Of a DNA stretch of 64,000 nt, positions 60,931 to 64,000 are shown piece by piece (within the stretch, counting starts at the first letter, position 1; every line of letters begins with the position of its first letter). Both the position numbers and the translations under genes were made by a program. Source of the DNA: Mycoplasmatota bacterium (GTDB lineage: Bacteria; Bacillota_I; Bacilli_A; Acholeplasmatales; Acholeplasmataceae). The notes beneath the pieces are model-generated. The model searched no databases. It was given only the letters and a program-made list of their open reading frames with translations, and was not told the origin of the DNA. The stretch is from contig CP076021.1 of the NCBI GenBank assembly GCA_018622495.1, forward strand, positions 806,001 through 870,000, read 5' to 3'.

Positions 60931-61845
60931 ACTATATTCATCTAAATAACGATGTATAACATAATTTTTAAAATCAATATTATAGTCATCATTAATCAAT
61001 TCTTCAAATTTTTTCATTTTCATTTCATTGTCATCTAATTCCAAAACATTAAAACATTTTTTAAGTGAAAATTCATAAGAGGGTAAATCTTTTAATCTAT
61101 AATAAGCTAAAGATTTATAATAATAAAAATACTCACTTAAATAATAAGATTTATAAGCTTTGTTTCTTTGCAATGCAATATCACAAAAATCAATCACTCT
61201 TTCAAATTCTTCTTTAATACCAAAATATTTAGCTAATTTAGCTGCTATCAAAATAATTATCCTATTATTTCCTCCACTAATAATGCCTTTATTTTTGAAA
61301 ATATAAAAGATTCTATCAACGACTTTATTTTGAACTGGCTTATTTGAAACATCAATCATAAAAGATAACAACAGGAGTTCAATATCAGTAAGAATTTCAT
61401 TTTTTAGTATTTTAGGATAACCGATTAAACCACTAATAAGTTCGCGAGTTTTATCTCTAGATAGTTCTTTTTGATAATATTTTTTAATGATAAGACTAAA
61501 ATCATAAAGTAATTTATTGTTTCTATCAATGAAAACATCAAATGTTTTATGATTCAATAAATAATCAAATGATTTATAGTTATAATTGACAGCATAGTTA
61601 TATAATCTATTAGCATAATCATATTCTTCGGCATGTACTTTTTGCATTTCAGTAAAAACTGATGATAATTTTAATCCCAATTTGTCAATCATTTTTATGA
61701 ATATATCAAAGGGCATATCAGAAGTACCATTTAAATATCTACGATATTGGCGTAGAGAAACAATATCCTCAGTTAACAATTCCTGAGAGACTTTTCTGGC
61801 ATTTCTTATTCTTTCAATGTAGACACATAATTCTTTAGAATCCAT
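60922..61845 (-). CDS. Rgg/RRNPP-like transcriptional regulator
   Basis: A 307-residue protein. An N-terminal xre-type helix-turn-helix (ELCVYIERIRNARKVSQELL ... LRQYRRYLNGTSDMPFDIF, residues 5-60) is followed by an all-helical C-terminal region. Its last third holds TPR-like pairs (ERVIDFCDIALQRNKAYKSYYLSEYFYYYKSLAYYRL). That is the layout of Rgg/GadR/MutR and PlcR-type regulators, which bind small peptides. ATG 61845 has AAAGTGAG upstream. It is divergent from the repeat-protein genes, the place where Rgg targets usually lie. Peptide binding is inference. Confidence 0.8.
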   Translation of the reverse strand: MDSKELCVYIERIRNARKVSQELLTEDIVSLRQYRRYLNGTSDMPFDIFIKMIDKLGLKLSSVFTEMQKVHAEEYDYANRLYNYAVNYNYKSFDYLLNHKTFDVFIDRNNKLLYDFSLIIKKYYQKELSRDKTRELISGLIGYPKILKNEILTDIELLLLSFMIDVSNKPVQNKVVDRIFYIFKNKGIISGGNNRIIILIAAKLAKYFGIKEEFERVIDFCDIALQRNKAYKSYYLSEYFYYYKSLAYYRLKDLPSYEFSLKKCFNVLELDDNEMKMKKFEELINDDYNIDFKNYVIHRYLDEYSKK

Positions 61846-61857
61846 GATAACGCTCAC

Positions 61858-61904
61858 TTTACATCAAATTTTGTAAATTTTTATCATAATAGGACATATG
61901 TGCC
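61858..61904. promoter_or_regulatory. Candidate operators between the regulator and the repeat-protein genes
   Basis: TTTACA and TGTAAA, eight bases apart (61858-61877), and a palindrome ACATATGT (61894-61901) within a short G/C-rich patch. These are the only dyads in the 134-base intergenic region. No clear minus-35 site was found; TATAAA at 61940-61945 could be a minus-10 for the repeat genes. Confidence 0.4.
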
Positions 61905-61979
61905 CTGTTTTTAAAAGGTTTTTCAAGTTAAAATGGAAATATAAAAATAAATCGAAAAATAAAAAGGAGAATTTTAAAA

Positions 61980-62450
61980 ATGGAAAAAATGATTAAATTA
62001 GTTATGGCTATATTAGCAGTGGTTACCATATTTGGTTTTGTTGCAGGTGTTGAAAAAGGAAATATTTCATTAGATTTTGAAAATAGTGGATCAGTTGAAT
62101 GGTTTGGACAACCAGACGTCATCTTAGATTTTGAAAATAGTGGATCAGTTGAATGGTTTGGACAACCAGACGTCATCTTAGATTTTGAAAATAGTGGATC
62201 AGTTGAATGGTTTGGACAACCAGATGTTATTTTAGATTTTGAAAATAGTGGATCAGTTGAATGGTTTGGACAACCAGATGTTATTTTAGATTTTGAAAAT
62301 AGTGGATCAGTTGAATGGTTTGGACAACCAGATGTTATTTTAGATTTTGAAAATAGTGGATCAGTTGAATGGTTTGGACAACCAGACGTCATTCTTAGTT
62401 CGCAAAATAATGGATCATCATTAAATAACGAAACAATGGAGGTATTATAA
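61980..62450 (+). CDS. Exported protein made of six 18-residue tandem repeats
   Basis: A 156-residue protein. Residues 1-25 are a signal peptide or membrane anchor: basic start MEKMIK, hydrophobic core LVMAILAVVTIFGFVAG, no lipobox cysteine. After a short linker come six in-frame copies of DFENSGSVEWFGQPDVIL (residues 32-139), identical in protein sequence, then a serine/asparagine-rich tail of 17 residues. The repeats are acidic with no Lys or Arg, so there is no obvious dibasic processing site. RBS AAGGAG. It is divergent from the Rgg-like gene and coupled to the next gene (TAATG). It could be a multi-copy signal-peptide precursor, a secreted toxin-like peptide or a surface protein of variable length. 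I know no family that matches. Confidence 0.8.
   Translation: MEKMIKLVMAILAVVTIFGFVAGVEKGNISLDFENSGSVEWFGQPDVILDFENSGSVEWFGQPDVILDFENSGSVEWFGQPDVILDFENSGSVEWFGQPDVILDFENSGSVEWFGQPDVILDFENSGSVEWFGQPDVILSSQNNGSSLNNETMEVL
62073..62396 (+). repeat. Six 54-bp tandem repeats
   Basis: Units start at 62073, 62127, 62181, 62235, 62289 and 62343. All are identical except in the last four codons (GAC GTC ATC TTA in units 1-2, GAT GTT ATT TTA in 3-5, GAC GTC ATT CTT in 6). All these differences are silent. The order 1=2, 3=4=5 points to stepwise duplication. Confidence 0.97.
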
Positions 62451-62653
62451 TGAAAAATTTACAAAATAATAATATTCGTTCAAAAGGTTTTGGAAATTCT
62501 GGATTACCAGAAACAATTGAATTTAGATTAAATTCTTATCGTTCAAAAGATTTTGGAAATTCTGGATTACCAGAAACAATCGAATTTGGATTAAATTCTT
62601 ATCTTTCAAAAGGTTTTGAAAATTCCGGATTGCGAGAAACAATTTTAAAATAA
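62450..62653 (+). CDS. Small protein of three 21-residue repeats
   Basis: A 67-residue protein starting MKNLQNNNI, then two full copies and one partial copy of a 21-residue unit (for example RSKGFGNSGLPETIEF plus a short linker). Each unit carries F-x-N-S-G, the core also present in the neighbouring 18-residue repeats. There is no signal peptide and it is basic. Its ATG shares a base with the stop of the first repeat protein (TAATG), so the two are translated together. Unknown family. Confidence 0.7.
   Translation: MKNLQNNNIRSKGFGNSGLPETIEFRLNSYRSKDFGNSGLPETIEFGLNSYLSKGFENSGLRETILK
62477..62650 (+). repeat. 63-bp tandem repeats (two full, one partial)
   Basis: Units at 62477-62539, 62540-62602 and 62603-62650. 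They differ at several positions including non-silent ones, so they are older than the 54-bp array next door. Confidence 0.9.
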
Positions 62654-62720
62654 CTTAATAATTTAATTATAACATAAAGTAATATAAATATTTTGTTTCT
62701 AATATAAAGGAGTATGAAAT

Positions 62721-63173
62721 ATGGCATTATTAATTATGATATGGATATTGATTGCAATTACAACGATTGGTTTAGGATTATCCATAGCTTTGACGAAAAA
62801 ATATATATCTCATCATCTTGACAACAAGCATTTCTTTGTTGTGAAAAGAAGTTTAACTTTGTATATGGGAATAATTACGATAGCAACAGCAATCACTTGG
62901 TGGATGACATTGATCATGTTTGAAATAAACATCAAAGAAAATTTAGTTGATAGCATGGCAATGGACATTATGTTAATTGCGGTTCCGGTCATTACGATTA
63001 TTGTATATTTGACTTTTTTCGGATTACAAAAATATATTGAAAAATATTTCGATTTTTCTCAAAATGAAAAGAAATCATTATTTGCTATTAAATGTATGAC
63101 TTTTATGACATCATTAATTTACGCTATGATGGTAAATTACGGGATTCAATTATTTATTATGATTAGACAATAA
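62721..63173 (+). CDS. Integral membrane protein, 150 residues
   Basis: Four hydrophobic segments (about 1-24, 43-66, 80-102, 125-148). AAAGGAG precedes the ATG. I do not recognise the family. Placement after the repeat-protein genes and before another small membrane protein and an ABC exporter suggests a role in export, immunity or sensing of the repeat proteins. Confidence 0.7.
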   Translation: MALLIMIWILIAITTIGLGLSIALTKKYISHHLDNKHFFVVKRSLTLYMGIITIATAITWWMTLIMFEINIKENLVDSMAMDIMLIAVPVITIIVYLTFFGLQKYIEKYFDFSQNEKKSLFAIKCMTFMTSLIYAMMVNYGIQLFIMIRQ

Positions 63174-63187
63174 CAGGAGGACTATTT

Positions 63188-63607
63188 ATGAAAAGTTTAA
63201 TAAAGACAATTTTATCAGGTTCAATCATTGCATTATTAGTAACGAAATGGGATATTATACTTGAAGTTATTACTATCCAAAATGTATTCCAAGAAGATAC
63301 TGATCTGCTTATTAAACTTGGAGGTATGATAGGATACACTAGTTTTATTATATTTGCGTTCTTTTTGCAACAAACTCAAATTAAAGATATTTTGAGAGTT
63401 AATAAAGGAAAAGGATTAATGCTATATATTGTTTTCATAACTATAACTATATCATTTTTATCATATATTTTAATGAATTTTAATTTGCAAATTGCAATGA
63501 TTAATTTAATGATATATTTAATTATTGTATCAATTGTTGATTTTGTTTCAGAGCGTATGATGATGACATTAAATGCTTGTAAATCTCATGCGAAATCAAT
63601 TTTCTAA
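63188..63607 (+). CDS. Integral membrane protein, 139 residues (DUF2975-like)
   Basis: Four hydrophobic segments (about 5-22, 44-62, 78-95, 100-122) and a C-terminal SERMMMTLNACK. Size and topology recall DUF2975 proteins, but the resemblance is weak. It follows the previous gene by 14 bases with AGGAGG, so both are co-transcribed. Confidence 0.65.
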   Translation: MKSLIKTILSGSIIALLVTKWDIILEVITIQNVFQEDTDLLIKLGGMIGYTSFIIFAFFLQQTQIKDILRVNKGKGLMLYIVFITITISFLSYILMNFNLQIAMINLMIYLIIVSIVDFVSERMMMTLNACKSHAKSIF

Positions 63608-63661
63608 GAAAGTTGTATAATTTGCAAACAAATTAGAATCTATTGAATTTAATATTTAATC

Positions 63662-63702
63662 AAAAAGGGTAATTTTGTTGAGAAAACAAAATTAACCTTT
63701 TT
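63662..63702 (+). terminator. Terminator after the membrane-protein pair
   Basis: AAAAAGGGTAATTTTGT pairs with ACAAAATTAACCTTTTT, one bulge or mismatch, followed by T-run. Confidence 0.85.
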
Positions 63703-63768
63703 TTGTTAAGCATATATAAAGTAAAATAGGCAAAGTATTTTTGTAAATATTTAAATAGTATAAAAATG

Positions 63769-63797
63769 TTGACAAAACAACAAAAATAGTACATAAT
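63769..63797 (+). promoter_or_regulatory. Promoter of the ABC exporter gene
   Basis: TTGACA (63769-63774), 17 bases, CATAAT (63792-63797), then AGAGGTGG before the ATG. The exporter therefore has a promoter separate from the repeat-protein unit. Confidence 0.75.
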
Positions 63798-63829
63798 ATC
63801 ATTATGCGTAATTATAGAAGAGGTGGATT

Positions 63830-64000
63830 ATGTTAAAGGTATTTAAATATTTACAATGGTATCATTGGCTATTTTTAGTCATTGTTGCTGGGTTTTTATA
63901 TCTCCAAGTTCAGATGGATTTGATTTTACCTGAAAAAATGGGTGATATTACTGAAACAATTATGAAAGGGAACTTGTTAGGTGTATCTGTAACAAGTGAA
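63830..64000 (+). CDS. ABC exporter (fused permease-ATPase), N-terminal part
   Basis: Only 57 residues are in the window. MLKVFKYLQWYHWLFLVIVAGFLYLQVQ and LILPEKMGDITETIMKGN fit the first transmembrane helix and elbow of LmrA/MdlB-type heterodimeric multidrug or peptide exporters. The ATPase domain is outside, so the subfamily cannot be confirmed. Confidence 0.75.
   Translation, partial: MLKVFKYLQWYHWLFLVIVAGFLYLQVQMDLILPEKMGDITETIMKGNLLGVSVTSE

Noticed and set aside
61928-62392. Open frame of 154 codons on the minus strand across the 54-bp array
   Set aside because: The repeat length is a multiple of three, so any frame without a stop in one unit stays open across the array. It has no ribosome binding site, and the plus-strand frame has a signal peptide, a ribosome binding site and only silent changes.
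62073-62396. CRISPR-like array
   Set aside because: The 54-bp units are directly contiguous with no spacers, lie inside a coding frame and have no cas genes nearby.
60922-64000. Prophage or integrated plasmid
   Set aside because: No integrase, replication, capsid or partition gene and no direct repeats at the borders; base composition matches the surroundings.

Overview
The window is about 70% A+T, tightly packed, and carries a Firmicutes/Mollicutes gene set: hrcA-grpE-dnaK-dnaJ under a CIRCE-like operator, copZ-copA-csoR, lplA, mnmA and rsmH, with no peptidoglycan genes. TGA acts as a true stop (for example at 12530-12532 and 20742-20744) and tryptophan is TGG, so the code is standard. The best guess is an Acholeplasma or a close relative. 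That assignment is inference from gene content and base composition; no taxonomic marker lies in the window.

Layout. 1-4.9 kb: the end of trpB, a GH65 disaccharide phosphorylase, a Rossmann epimerase and a DUF898-like membrane protein. 4.9-11.75 kb: a sugar locus with a sugar-phosphate isomerase and a Gfo/Idh dehydrogenase divergent from a LacI regulator and a ribose-type ABC importer, with two identical palindromic operators between them. 11.8-13.2 kb: two hydrolase-like genes. 13.2-14.8 kb: an ISL3-type insertion sequence. 14.8-22.3 kb: a pseudo-esterase, a lipoprotein phosphoesterase, tRNA-Lys(CUU), a PadR/DUF1700 pair, Nudix, thioesterase and ABC-F genes. 22.3-25.3 kb: copper operon. 25.3-26.95 kb: a decayed IS1182-type element sitting exactly in a terminator. 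27-35 kb: ispG, rpmG, a phosphoglycerate mutase and the heat-shock operon. 35-46.4 kb: lipoate ligase, yceD-rpmF, rsmH-mgsA, a Fur-type regulator, nadD-nadE-mnmA and recD2. 46.4-49 kb: glgC-glgA. 49-60.9 kb: Nudix-HD, alanine dehydrogenase, acyltransferase, GltS, prephenate dehydratase, CBS, Pcp, a four-domain CoA-disulfide reductase and a GNAT gene. 60.9-64 kb: an Rgg/RRNPP-like regulator divergent from two small repeat-built proteins, two membrane proteins and the start of an ABC exporter.

Two things stand out. First, the 60.9-64 kb locus has the architecture of a peptide-signalling or peptide-toxin system. A secreted protein is made of six near-identical 18-residue repeats, a translationally coupled second protein is made of 21-residue repeats sharing the same F-x-N-S-G core, a putative peptide-sensing regulator is divergent, and an exporter lies downstream. 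I know of no described system of this form; a size-variable surface protein is the main alternative.

Second, many otherwise intact conserved genes carry single lesions: eight in-frame stops, five frameshift junctions and two lost active-site serines. All six TAA stops follow an NCG codon, and all the frameshift and missense sites also contain CG. Most can be restored by putting CTG (or CAG) back where CG now stands. This points to one mechanism, either a systematic sequence error or an unusual mutational process. Genes so affected are typed as pseudogenes below, but they may be intact in the living cell.
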